Part shown: positions 39,483 through 51,712 of the stretch, one piece after another
Layout of the letters: every line of letters starts with the position of its first letter
How positions within the stretch are numbered: position 1 is the first letter of the stretch
Source: Blastocystis sp. Blastoise
Lineage: Eukaryota > Sar > Bigyra > Opalinata > Blastocystidae
NCBI GenBank assembly: GCA_039096225.1
Contig: JBBPEB010000009.1
Span: forward strand, 1,143,001 to 1,207,000
Length of the DNA: 64,000 bases
Direction: 5' to 3'
Notes under the pieces: generated by a model
What the model was told of the DNA's origin: nothing
Seen by the model: only the letters and a program-made list of their open reading frames with translations
The model's database searches: none
Program-made: the position numbers and the translations under genes

Positions 39483-39972
39483 ATAATAATTTGTATTATT
39501 ATATACAATAAAAATATATATAGTATATACATGATATATAATAAGAATAGTAATATATATATATACAAAACTGGATATATTTTAGTTGAGGGAAATTATC
39601 TGTAGTATATAATTTGAAAAAGTTTTCATCTGATACATCATCAATAGACACAGAATCAAGATCTAAATTAATATTCATAAAAGAATTAGGATGAAATACA
39701 TAATATATTATAATTAAATAATATATATAAAATGTATACGTAGAATTAATTGAGTTGTATTATGGAAACAACCTTTATGAATTAATCGATTTATAGAAGT
39801 CATAGTCCAATCTAATAATAATAGTTAAATTAATTAAATATTCTATTACTAATTATATATATATATATATATAATTACATTCGATATCTACAATAGAAGC
39901 CTTAGGAATTAATTTCTCCATAATATTTTCATATACAGTAAAACCTTCAGAGGATGTGTTAAGGCTGATATC

Positions 39973-40061
<89 letters not shown>

Positions 40062-42174
40062 TATTTTATAATATAAATTACAATCAATTGTTAATTCATG
40101 AATATTATTAAACTTATTATCATTAAAAAGAGTTGATATCCATTCTAAATATTCTATACTTAACAAAGTATCAACTATAGATATTATGCAAAGAATTATA
40201 TAGATATAGATATATAGAATATACATAAAATAAATAACTTTTTCAAATTTTTTAATTTATTACTCTTTAAGAATCTTTCTAATGAATTTTTTTTATCAAT
40301 TTCATCTGGATTATTATTATTATTATTATTATCATTATTATCATTATCTTCAATATAATCAATATCATCACCTATAAATGAATAAATAGTAATATCATTA
40401 TTATATATAAACAATTTCTATTTTACATATAAAATAAATACGTAGAAATGATATAGCTGAGTTCTCAATATTTTTCTTATAGTTTTCAAAATACTCTAAT
40501 ATCTTTATATTTTTTGAACATGAAGAATAAACTTTAGAGTATATATATAAAATAAAATTTTAAAAATTAATATATATATATATGTCATACTAGAAATAAT
40601 ATCAAAGGTTATAAGATCTTTCTCAAATAATTCATTTAGATGAGGAAAACAATAAAACCACTCAGCTATATACAAAGTCAATAGATATCATTAATTATAT
40701 AGATAGTATTATGATCTTAAATTTCAATATATATAATACGTATATATGTGCCACTTATATTAATATGAATTGAATGAGTATAAATTATATTATCTAAAAA
40801 GAAAAACATTTCCTTTTTATTATCACACTCAATATAGTCTATTCGAATAGTATCAATCATTGATATTAAATTATCAGGAAATAGAGAATCAAAATTTTCA
40901 GTAGCTAAATTAAGAATAATAATTTTTTTATTAACATATAAATATACTTATAAAAATATTATAGTTGATAATATGTAATTTTGGGAAACATTCCTTTTTT
41001 AGTAAAGATAATTTAAACGATTCTATATATATAATATATAATATTGATTCTATTATTATATATATACGATCATCATAGATAAGTTCAGTAACATTTGGAA
41101 GTACATGAGTTGTCATTATTTTCATAAATAGACTCTCATCAATTTCATTAGTCAATTCTTTAACTATATAGAATGATAATATTAATAATGATAATACAAT
41201 ATAATACTCCATCGAACACTTAATGCAGTTAAAGAATCGAAAAGTTCTTCTTCAAGTAATTTCATAACAATAAAAGGATTATATTGAGTAGAATAATCTA
41301 AAACATATTATTTAATTTATATTATATATCTATTTACCTTTATTTAAAATGATTTTTGAAATAGACAAATAGGAAGGAAGAAGTAATAATTGAGCAATAC
41401 CATATATAGAAGATACTCCATTAATTCTATATAAGATATATAAGTATAAAGTATATAATATGAAATAATAATAGTATTTACATGAATGTTTTATCATTTG
41501 TTTTATCTATATATAATAATAATAAATGAAATAATATTATAATTATATATATACCATCATATTTAATACTGACTGTATCTATTAATGTATATTCATTGAC
41601 TATTTCATTTATTTCTACTTCTGAATAATCATTTGTATATATAGCTTCATTAACTATATATTTATATAATTTAGGTAATTCATTCTTTTCTCTTCTTTTA
41701 TTATACGAATCAATCAGTTTTTGTGAATAATATATTTTATTAAGATCTAAAGAAGAAATCTTATTATATTCATTCATTTCTGATTCAGTGTAATACTCAT
41801 ATTTTTCAGGATTCTCTATTTCATAATCATTATTAGAGAATAGGCGAATATATTCCATTATATATTCATCATTATTTGGATTTAATAATAGTTCAGTTTT
41901 CTTATAATGTGTAGTTACTATATATATTTATTAATAATATATATATATACATATACCATTTATTTTTGATTCTTCTAATGAAGGAAATATATCTTTAATA
42001 TTTGATGGACACATATATTCTATTGGAATATTTGATGAATAATCATCTATATATATAGTATTATTTAGGGTATATTAAATATATATACATGTAATTTCAA
42101 CTTTAGTAATATTCATCATTTTATTAAGAAGAGAATAATATAATAATTCATCTTTTCGTTGAGGAGAAAATAAT

Positions 42175-42246
<72 letters not shown>

Positions 42247-42750
42247 ATTTATATGTATTTTTTTCTTCCCTAAATTGAATAATTCTACAGGAATAATATT
42301 CTTCTCAATAATTTCCATATCATCTACATATTCATATACACTATACTTATTTTCTTTTAAATATTTGTAGAATAATTCTTTAATATGGTATAATAAATCA
42401 ATTGCTTTATTATTTTTTAGATCTACTGAGTACTCAACAAGTGTTTTATATATATCATAACTATCTTTCAAATTTAAAGAAGAGATATCCACGTTATCTT
42501 CCATTAAAAACTGAATCATTTTTTCCATATGAAAAGGAAGCATATCTATATAATAAATACAATCCTTATCTATATCAGTGTGTTTAATAGCATCATAAAA
42601 GGGTAACATGGGATATTTCTTAATAAATTCTTTAGAAATCCATAATTGCGTCTCATCTTGAAATGTAAACAAATCTAAAAGCATATAAATATCTAATATT
42701 CATAAATGTATACATTTATCTTCAGCTAATTCGGCTATGACTTCTGACAT
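38778..42750 (-). CDS. BTB-solenoid family protein (family A)
   Basis: Start ATG at 42750 (MSEVIAELAEDK), then a 39-nt intron into LFTFQDETQLWISKEF. The BTB includes DCIYYIDMLPFHM and NVDISSLNLKDSYDIYK. The following exons are strand-helix modules; one (near 42000-42048) reads DYSSNIPIEYMCPSNI... and begins and ends after codon position 1, as others do. Further units include SLFMKIMTTHVLPNVTELIYD and CFPKLHIINY. One exon holds an Asn/Asp-rich stretch (near 40305-40345). The last exon ends SLFIQENHVSYEFDTFY with TAA at 38778-38780. Three introns are long TA tracts (39977-40058, 42177-42244 and near 39450). The copy appears intact, is close in sequence to the copies at 26360-30217 and 46912-50871, and is transcribed toward the TLDc gene 35649-37231. 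Confidence 0.7.
39977..40058. repeat. (TA)n microsatellite in an intron
   Basis: About 41 perfect TA repeats lie between two solenoid exons of the 38778-42750 gene. Confidence 0.9.
42177..42244. repeat. (TA)n microsatellite in an intron
   Basis: About 34 perfect TA repeats immediately follow the BTB-encoding exon of the 38778-42750 gene. The same intron in the 50871 copy is also a TA tract (about 50303-50349). Confidence 0.9.
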
Positions 42751-43983
42751 GACTTATTAAACTATATAAACAATGATCATAAAATGAAATGAAGAAACGA
42801 CACTATTTAAAAGTATATAATATATAGATTCATGAAATTTACCGTAATAAACTAAATTTAAGACAATATTTAAATTATTTGTGAAACAACAAAATAAAAT
42901 AAATATGAAATAAGTTTTTTATTTCAATACAAAAACTAGTTTTTTTTTTCTAGTATTTCTTAATTATCATAAAAAGTGAAAAAATTATGATTAAGTGATA
43001 AGATTTGCTTCATAACCGCAATTTTTCCACAATTATTTTTTAAAATGAAAAATAGAAAATAATCAAGATTTTTCCAATTTTTTATTTCTTTTTTTTAATC
43101 ATTATGTTTAAGCCGTTTATATTAATAATATTTGCATTGATTGAATTCTTGAGGTTGTACTTGCTATCTACTATTTATTTGGAATGTATTGTAGAAATGA
43201 ATAAGAGAATTATTGTCGGTGAGTAGCTACTTATTGACTTATAGTTTATCTATGATATTCATCATATTGTCACAACTATGGTGAGCATTTTAAATACATT
43301 ATTTCAATAAAATTATGAACTACACTTGATCTTTTGTACAATGAGTTGAAAATAAGAAAAAACAAATATTATAAGTATGTTATTATTATTTGAAATATTT
43401 AATTATAATGAATTTAATATCTTATTATACGATAATTAATAAGAAATATAATTATTTTCTGTTTAAAAGAAAGAAATCTTCTTAATAGTTTATTTTTTTT
43501 TTTTTGATTATGAAAATAGATTATCTAAAGCATTTTAATGTAAAGATAGATAGATTAAAATAATAATTAATAAGTTGGTATATATAAACAAACCATATAC
43601 TTAATTTTTATACTATTTGTAATAACAGCAACTGAATGTATTTTTAACAAATATAAATATAAGTGAATGCCAAAAAAAAAATCAAATATTTAAAAGAATT
43701 TATATATATATTATTTTAAATAATTTATATATGTCAATCCTTTTATATAGCATATGAGAAAGAACTCAATTTAAAAAAATACAAAATTTTTATTAAATTC
43801 AATTTTGAAACTAAACTCATTAATAAACATAAACATATAATTAAAATAGACACTTTTAAAAATAATTAAATATATTAATAATAATAATAAAACATTAATT
43901 GTTAAAAAAATAAATGTAACAAAAAATATACATATATAAATTTATCTGAAAAAAATAATTTAAAAAAATATTGATACTTGTTC
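42751..43983. other. A+T-rich spacer between two duplicated units
   Basis: It contains the upstream region of the solenoid gene starting at 42750 and the downstream region of the TLDc gene ending at 43984. No exon, RNA gene or defined element was recognised. Confidence 0.5.
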
Positions 43984-45604
43984 TTAAACTCTTCCCCATA
44001 CTTCATAATCTTCGACTGTAAAGTCATTTCTAGAATCACCATTATCAGTATTAACAAATAATGATGATTTTTGAAGAGTATTGAGTGTATCATAAGAACA
44101 TGCACTACAATAAGAACTAGCATTACTATGACATTGATTAGATATATAGATATCACTATTTCCAAATGTAGGACCACATGAAGAAGAACAATATATAGCA
44201 TTACTTCCATTACCACTTATATTATCATATTTAGTAGGAGGAATACCATGTTCATTAATTAGAGTAAATAGAAACTCCTTTGAATAAGGTTTATAAACTA
44301 TATAAATTATATTGAATAATTATACTGAATAATTATGTAAAATAAATAAATATATATACTATTTGAATCAGCCCAACTTTGATCAGTATATCCTCCAAAT
44401 ATATTAATATGATTATTATGACCTTTATGTTTGATTAAAGTCACTGTTTCTCCTTTATAATCACAAAAAAAATGAAATTCACATGCGTTATAATGATGTT
44501 CACTTGCTCTATATATATATAAATATAATACATAATAATAATAATATATAAATAATCATACCTGAATAATAATTTCCATTTCTTTTCAGTTCCAAGCCAA
44601 TTCATTAAGGAGGTTTCTATCATTTTATTAACTAGTATTTTTGTACCTTTAAAGCATTCTAAAGGAATCATTGCTTCTTTAGCAGCTTCCTTTCCTTTTT
44701 CACCAAATAATTCAATCATTTCTTTCTCTAATAATTTTTTATTAATAGTAATTATATTATATTCTTCTTTATTTATAAAACCATTATTTACATATTGAGT
44801 AATTTGTTCAATATATTTGAATGTTTTATTCACATATAAACTATCAGTTAGATGATTATAATCAGCATATCCATTATCATAATTCTTAACATAATCATTC
44901 CATAATCCACTCTTTATTAAATATTCTTTAATAATATCATTCTTATTGCCATTAATAATCAAATCTATTTCATCTTCTTCTTCAAGTTTCTTTTTCTTTA
45001 TATCTCTTCTTTCTCTACAATTTATTAATTCTATAGGAATCACTAATTCACAATATTCAAATAATTCTAATATTTCTAATTGTTGTTCATAAGAAAATTG
45101 AGTAAAATTGACTTTCTTTCCATTCAAATAATCTAATAAAATATAAGCAGCAGCATCATTTCCAGGATAATCAAGAAATATAGATCCATCATCTGTTCTA
45201 AGGTATTCTTCACATTGCTCTTGAATAAAAGAACGTTTCAAAGTATCTAAAATAGATTTCGATATTTGAAATACAGGACCACTATTTGTAAATCGTATCA
45301 AATCCATGTTATCATCATCACATTCATCGTGATATTTACGCTTATTCATATAATTATTTTTAATATTCTCTTCAGGGAAATCATCAAAAGAAGAAAAATC
45401 ACCAGCTAATTTAGGTTTATTTTCACTATAATCATTTCCAATATGTTTTATAAGTCTATTAATCGATATTCCAGAATGTATACCAAGATTCATTAAAGAA
45501 GAGAAAACACTAATTATATCTTTCATTAATTCTTCAAATACATTGATATCTTCCTTCAATATATTAATCTTTTCAGTATCAAATAATATATTTTCTTTCG
45601 CCAT
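43984..45604 (-). CDS. BTB-TLDc family protein (family B copy 4)
   Basis: Start ATG at 45604 (MAKENILFDTEKIN). Three exons: 45604 to about 44565, about 44512-44360 and about 44300-43984, joined at LLFR|ASEHHYN and ADSN|YKPYSKEF. Domains: helical leader (LMNLGIHSGISINRLIKHI); a linker different from copies 1 and 3 (FSSFDDFPEEN... RKYHDECDDD); T1-like BTB (FTNSGPVFQISKS, DGSIFLDYPGND, LELFEYCELVIPIEL); a second BTB-like segment (EIDLIINGNKND... YIEQITQYVNNG); and TLDc (SLMNWLGTEKKWKLLFR, INIFGGYTDQSW, DFTVEDYEVWGRV). TAA is at 43984-43986. No break was found, so this and copy 2 are the best functional candidates. It follows the solenoid gene 46912-50871 in transcription order. Confidence 0.85.
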
Positions 45605-46911
45605 TTTCAAAAATAAAGAAATAAAAATAAATATAAAATTTTGTTATTTTAAAAAATAAACAAAAGAATTCACTACTAAGAAATTCTAGTTAAAAACTGA
45701 ATATGGAGAATACGTTAATTTACATTTAAAGTTTTAAAATAATCGTGAATATTTATTAGTTTTCTTTTTCATAATGTTTGATTATTCTCGTTTTATTACT
45801 TGAATTTAATAAAAAATCATGATTTCTAACATTTTTATTTTTTTATTTTACTACGTTATTATTCATTCAGTTATCATGTACAATGATGGTTATCAGACTA
45901 AACTATTTCAGAATGAATGTGATCTACAAGAATATTTTTTAAATAGAGTAAAATAAGGGTAAAATGTAAATTTTCTATTGTGTTAGCTAATATAAGTAGT
46001 TTATTACATACTGATTATAAGTTAAAACATTATTCATATTTATAATTTACAGTAATTATTATAAATATTCTCCTGTATTTTCATTTTGATTTGTAATCTT
46101 CTGAATACGCTCTATTTGAACATTAATTTATATCAATAATACTTAAATATGTCTGATCAATAAAAACCACCTATAATAAGTATGATTATAAATACATTTT
46201 TGGAATCATTCCAATTGTTTTCAATATTTTTATATTTTTATTACTTGTCTATTATTTCTATGTTATATTTCTCTAATTATTTAATAATCAGTTGGTTTCT
46301 ATATATACATTCTTTCTAAACTTTAAATAACAAGCAAATTTTAAAAAATATATACATTTATTACCCAATAGTTTAATCAATTATTAGTATCTGAAAACAG
46401 TTTAATTTATTTAAAAACAAAGTCGTTTCCTTAGTTATAGATCATTGAGTTCTATTTAGTTAACTTTAAAACTATGAATTAATTTATTTTATAAAATAAT
46501 CATTTTCTTTCATTCTTTAGAGTTTTTATAATATACAAAAATACATATTTTATGATTCATTTATTTCTTACAAAAAAAATTTGTTATTCCATTATTTTAG
46601 TTCTTATTCATTTAAAGAAAATATTTTTTTGAATATTCTTCTTCGTATGTTGTTAACATATCAAGATCAAATAACCAGAAAAAAAGCTATATTAAAAAAA
46701 TGAAATTTTAGTATATACTATTTTATGATCTCTTTTGGTGTATCTAAGTTGGAGAGTTTTTTCATTAATTAAGATAATTTATTAAATTTAGGAACTTTTT
46801 TTTTGCTTATGCAATAACTAAGTTCATTTAATAAACGACATCAATCTTTAATACTACTTGTTTAATACTTTAAAAATAACAAAATAATAGCATATCTATA
46901 GAATAATAATA
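45605..46911. other. A+T-rich spacer of a duplicated unit
   Basis: The stretch near 46083-46140 resembles 25113-25170 base for base over about 50 positions with scattered differences. Otherwise no feature was recognised. Confidence 0.6.
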
Positions 46912-49900
46912 CTAAATAGTTTTAAATTTATAATAAACATGATTTTTCTGAATAAACGATGAATCTTTCAACTGTTGTTCATTCACATTCATTTGTTTAT
47001 ATGATATACCAATACCTATATTATTTATTGTATTCATATAAATAATTATATATATATACTTGTATGAACAATAAACTCTTTCAATATAGGAATCTTTCCA
47101 GTAATAATATAATTAATAAATTTTGATAATTGTTTGTCATTATAAATATCTATAAAAAAAATTAAATATTATATCAATATTTAATATTAATATACATATT
47201 TCAAAATATCTACAGTTTTGAGTTCTATTTTCGTTAATACAATCAAATAATGTTTCAATCTCATATTTATTGATCAATTGATCTATATATAAATATATAC
47301 TAGGCTAGCTATTATACATATATATACTTTCTGTTCCAATAATTGATTCAATAGATGAACTATTATCATATTTACATCGAAAAATAGAAGTATTGGGATT
47401 ATAAATATAATTATCACCAGAATAACTGTCTATATAAAAAATAATAATATAAATTTATATAAATATTCTTATTCTTATTAGTATACCCATTATTTTTATT
47501 GCAGTTAATATTGGAAAGTTATTATTACAAATATATTTATATAATTCTTGAATAAAGATAATTAACAACTCTTTATCCCAATATTTACCTATTGATATAT
47601 AAAATATTTAATAAAAAATAATAATTATATCATAAAACTTAATTTATAAATATTTATAATACAATATATTATTAATATATACGTAACTCGATATATTTTA
47701 ATTGATGGAAATTGTTTGTAGTATATAGTATATAAAAGTTATCATCAGGTAGATCATAAGCTTCTAGAATTATGTTAATATCAACATAATATAGTACATT
47801 ATATATAATCATTGAAAAGTAATATGTTTATATAATATATATACCTAGAGTTAATTGAGTAGTATTAAGAAAACAATTAGTAATAATTAATTTGTTTATA
47901 AAAGTTATATAGCAATCTAAGAATAGTTGTGAAATTAATTAATACATTATTATATACTATCCTGTTTATATATATAAATACATACATTTTATTGTGACAG
48001 TAGAAGCCTTAGGAATTATTTTCTTTAATATAGTCTCATATACCGTTAAATATGCAGGTGATAAGTCTTTCTTAATAAAATATACTATATATATATATAT
48101 ACTAAATAATATAATATACAATCAATTGCTAGTTCATGAATAGTTTTAAATTTATTATCATTAAACAGAGTTGATATCCATGTTAAATAGTTTATATTCA
48201 TAGTTTTACTAACTATAGAGATCATATAAAGTATAATACTTATCTAAATATAAAGAAAGAATATACATGAAATAGTTAAATCACTTAAATGTTCTAATAA
48301 ATGACTTTTAAAAAAGATTTCTAAAGATTCTTTCATATCAATTTCATTTGGATTATTATTATCATATTCTTCATTGTCTATAAATGAATAAATAGTAGTA
48401 TAAATATTATATGTCAACTATGTATTTCTTTAATATATAGGAATACTATTTAGTTTTATTTTTAAAGAATTAATGTTTTGTTTATAATTTATAAAATAAT
48501 CTAATTTTTTGATATTTACAAAATTAGAAGAATCAACTATATAATAGAGAATATAGTATACTAGAAATGAATAAATAGGAAATTTATATATATACTATAA
48601 AGTTCATGAATAAATAGAAGATCGTTCTCAATTAATTCATTTAAATGTGGAAAATAATAAATCAAATTATCTATATAAAAACAACGAAATATAATTAATT
48701 ATAGGTTTATAGTTTTATAGTCTGAATTATATAGATATTAATCATAATAATATATATATATATATATACATACCTATTCCATCAATATAAATACTATGAG
48801 TATATATTAAATTATCTAAAAGAGAAGCTATTTCTGGTTTATGGCTATTATCAATATCATGTATATGAATAGTATCTATTAGAGATATTAAATTCTTAGG
48901 AAATAATGAACCAAAATTATCAATTGCTAGATTAAGAATAATAGTTTTTTATTAATATATATAAGTTTACTTATATCAATCTCATATTGGATAATATGTA
49001 AATTTGGGAAGCATTGTTTCTTTATTAAAGATAATTGGAATGATTCTATATATATATATATATATATATATACTAATATATATACCATAATCATATATAA
49101 TTTCAGTAACATTTGGAAAAATATGAGTATTCATTATTTTAATATAAGAATTATGATTAGTTTTATCAGCTAATCCTTTAACTATATTAAATGATAGTAT
49201 GAATAATAATAATTATAAATACTCCATTTTACACTTAATATAGTTAAAGAATCAAAAACACCATCTTCTAGTGATTTCATAACAATTAAAGAAGCAAATC
49301 TTTTATAAATATCTAAAATAAAATAGTATTTATATTTTTAGATATATTTACCTGTATCAAACATTATTTTTGTAATAGAATAATATGAAAGAAGACTCAA
49401 TAATTGAGATATACCATAATTAGAAAAAATTGATTGAATACTATTTAATATATGTATATTTTAAATAGACTTATTATAAAAATATAATATTAAATAATAA
49501 TAATTATATACTAGAATGTTTTATCATTGGTGTTCTCTATATAATAATCAAGTTATATGTTATTATAATATATATATATACCATCAAATTGAATCATGAT
49601 TCTATCTTTTATTATATCTTCATCGATCGACTTATTTATGTCTACTTCTGAATAATCATTTGTATATATTGCTTCATTAATTACATTTTTATATAATTTC
49701 GGTAATTGATTGTCTTCTTTTCTTTTATTATAACTCCAAAGAAGATCATTAGAACATTTTAATTTATTAGTATTAACCAAAGAAATATTATTATATTCAT
49801 TCATTTCTCTTTCTGTATAATAATCATATGTTTCAGAATTATCTATATTATTTCCATATCTATATAATAGATGAATATATCTTTTTATATATTCATTACT

Positions 49901-50298
49901 ATTTGGATTTAATAATACTTCACTTTCTTTATAATTTGTAATTACTATATATTTTTTGTTTATATATATATTTGGTTATATATTTTTTTGTTTATATATA
50001 TATATTTGGTTATATATTTGTTATATTTTTTGTTTATATATATATATATTTGTTTATATATATAATTTATATATATATACCAGTTATTATTAATTCTTTT
50101 AAAGAAGGGAATATATCTTTAATACACGATGGACATATATATTCTAATGGAATATTTGAGGAATATTGATCTATATATTATGTAATTGTAATTAAATTAC
50201 TATATATATACATTCAATATCCACTTTAGTAATATTCATCATTCTAAAAAGAAACAAAAAATAGAATAATTTTTCTTTTCGTTGAGTTGTAAATAATC

Positions 50299-50353
<55 letters not shown>

Positions 50354-50871
50354 ATTATTATATATACCATTTATATGTATTTCTTTCTCTTCTGAATTAA
50401 ATAATTCCATGGGAATATTGACATTTTCATGACGTTTGATAGACTCTACATATTTATATATACTATAATGATTCTCATTCAAATAATTATTGAATAATTC
50501 CTTAATATGGCATAATAAATCACTTTTCTTTTCATTATCAATCGAAATTGAATACACAAGAAATAGTTGATATATGTCGAAACTTTCTTTCAAATCTAAT
50601 GAAGAAATATCCATATTATCTTCCATAAAAAAATGAATCATTTTTTCTGTGTTAAATGAAGGCATATCTACATAATAACTACCATCATCATATCTATCAG
50701 ACTGCTGAACAATATCATAAAAGGGAAACTCAGGATATTTCTCAATAAATTTTTTAGGAATCCAAAATTTCGTCTCGTCTTGAAATGTGAACAAATCTAA
50801 TAATATATAAATATTCTATATTTATATGCAGTACATTCCTGTTCCAATGATTCGGCTGCACACTCTGACAT
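46912..50871 (-). CDS. BTB-solenoid family protein (family A)
   Basis: Start ATG at 50871 (MSECAAESLEQE), then a ~37-nt intron into LFTFQDETKFWIPKKF. BTB: DDGSYYVDMPSFN, NMDISSLDLKESFDIYQ. Solenoid exons follow, with units such as NYIKIMNTHIFPNVTEIIYD, QCFPNLHIIQYEI and MNEYNNISLVNTNKL. The last exon ends SSFIQKNHVYYKFKTI with TAG at 46912-46914, the only TAG stop noticed in the window. The intron after the BTB exon is a TA tract, and other introns contain TTTGTTTATATATA repeats (about 49960-50050). The copy appears intact. It is the first gene of a unit whose second gene is the TLDc gene 43984-45604. Function is unknown; no enzyme motif was seen. Confidence 0.7.
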
Positions 50872-51712
50872 GACTTCTAAACTATAAATACATGAAAATC
50901 ACACCATTCAATGCAATGAAGAAAATATCGTTGAATATATAATGTATGTGTAAAAAATACTTAAAAATAAGATTAAATAGTGGAAGATATCTGAATTATT
51001 CTCAAAAAAGATAAACAAATGGATTATTATTAGAAATAAAAAACTACAACTGTTTTAAAAATTAATCTTGAATAGAGATATTTCATGATTCAATAATAAA
51101 AGAACACAGAAATAATAAAATTTCCCGTGATTATTTTCAAAACAAAAAATAATGTATTCTTTTGTTTTTTATTCTTATTCTAATGATTTTTAAAAATTTC
51201 TTCTGAAATCCATTAATAATATATTCAAGGGCATATATATCATCATTATAAGTTGTTATAAATATCTCCAAACAGCACAATATATTGTTCAGTATACATT
51301 TCATTGACTATTTTCTATAACTTTATATATATATTATACCATTTTCATAAAGCAAAAACAGTAGATTCTCTATTAGCATACATATATCAAACAAAAACAA
51401 AATATTTGATAATTATAATATTTGCTTCTTTTCTCTTATAAAATATAACTATTTTATAACTACATAACTATAAACAAAAATAAAACACATGCAAATGTAT
51501 TAGCATAAATAAAAACTATACAAAATATTTAAATTGTATATAATAATACTAAAATATAAAAATAATAACCTGATGTTTAAAAAAGAAGAAAAAAATAGAA
51601 TAAGATATATGTTTTATTTATAATGAAAGAATTGATAATTATATAACAATGATAGAAAATATAATAATAATAAAAGTTTAAAAAATAAAAATAAAAATAA
51701 AAAGAAAACAGT
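50872..51712. other. A+T-rich spacer, cluster boundary
   Basis: This spacer separates the BTB gene cluster from the single-copy genes to the right. No gene was recognised. Confidence 0.5.

Noticed and set aside
43902-44216. 104-codon minus-strand frame
   Set aside because: It overlaps the last exon of TLDc copy 4 in another frame; the other frame gives the conserved DFTVEDYEVWGRV end.
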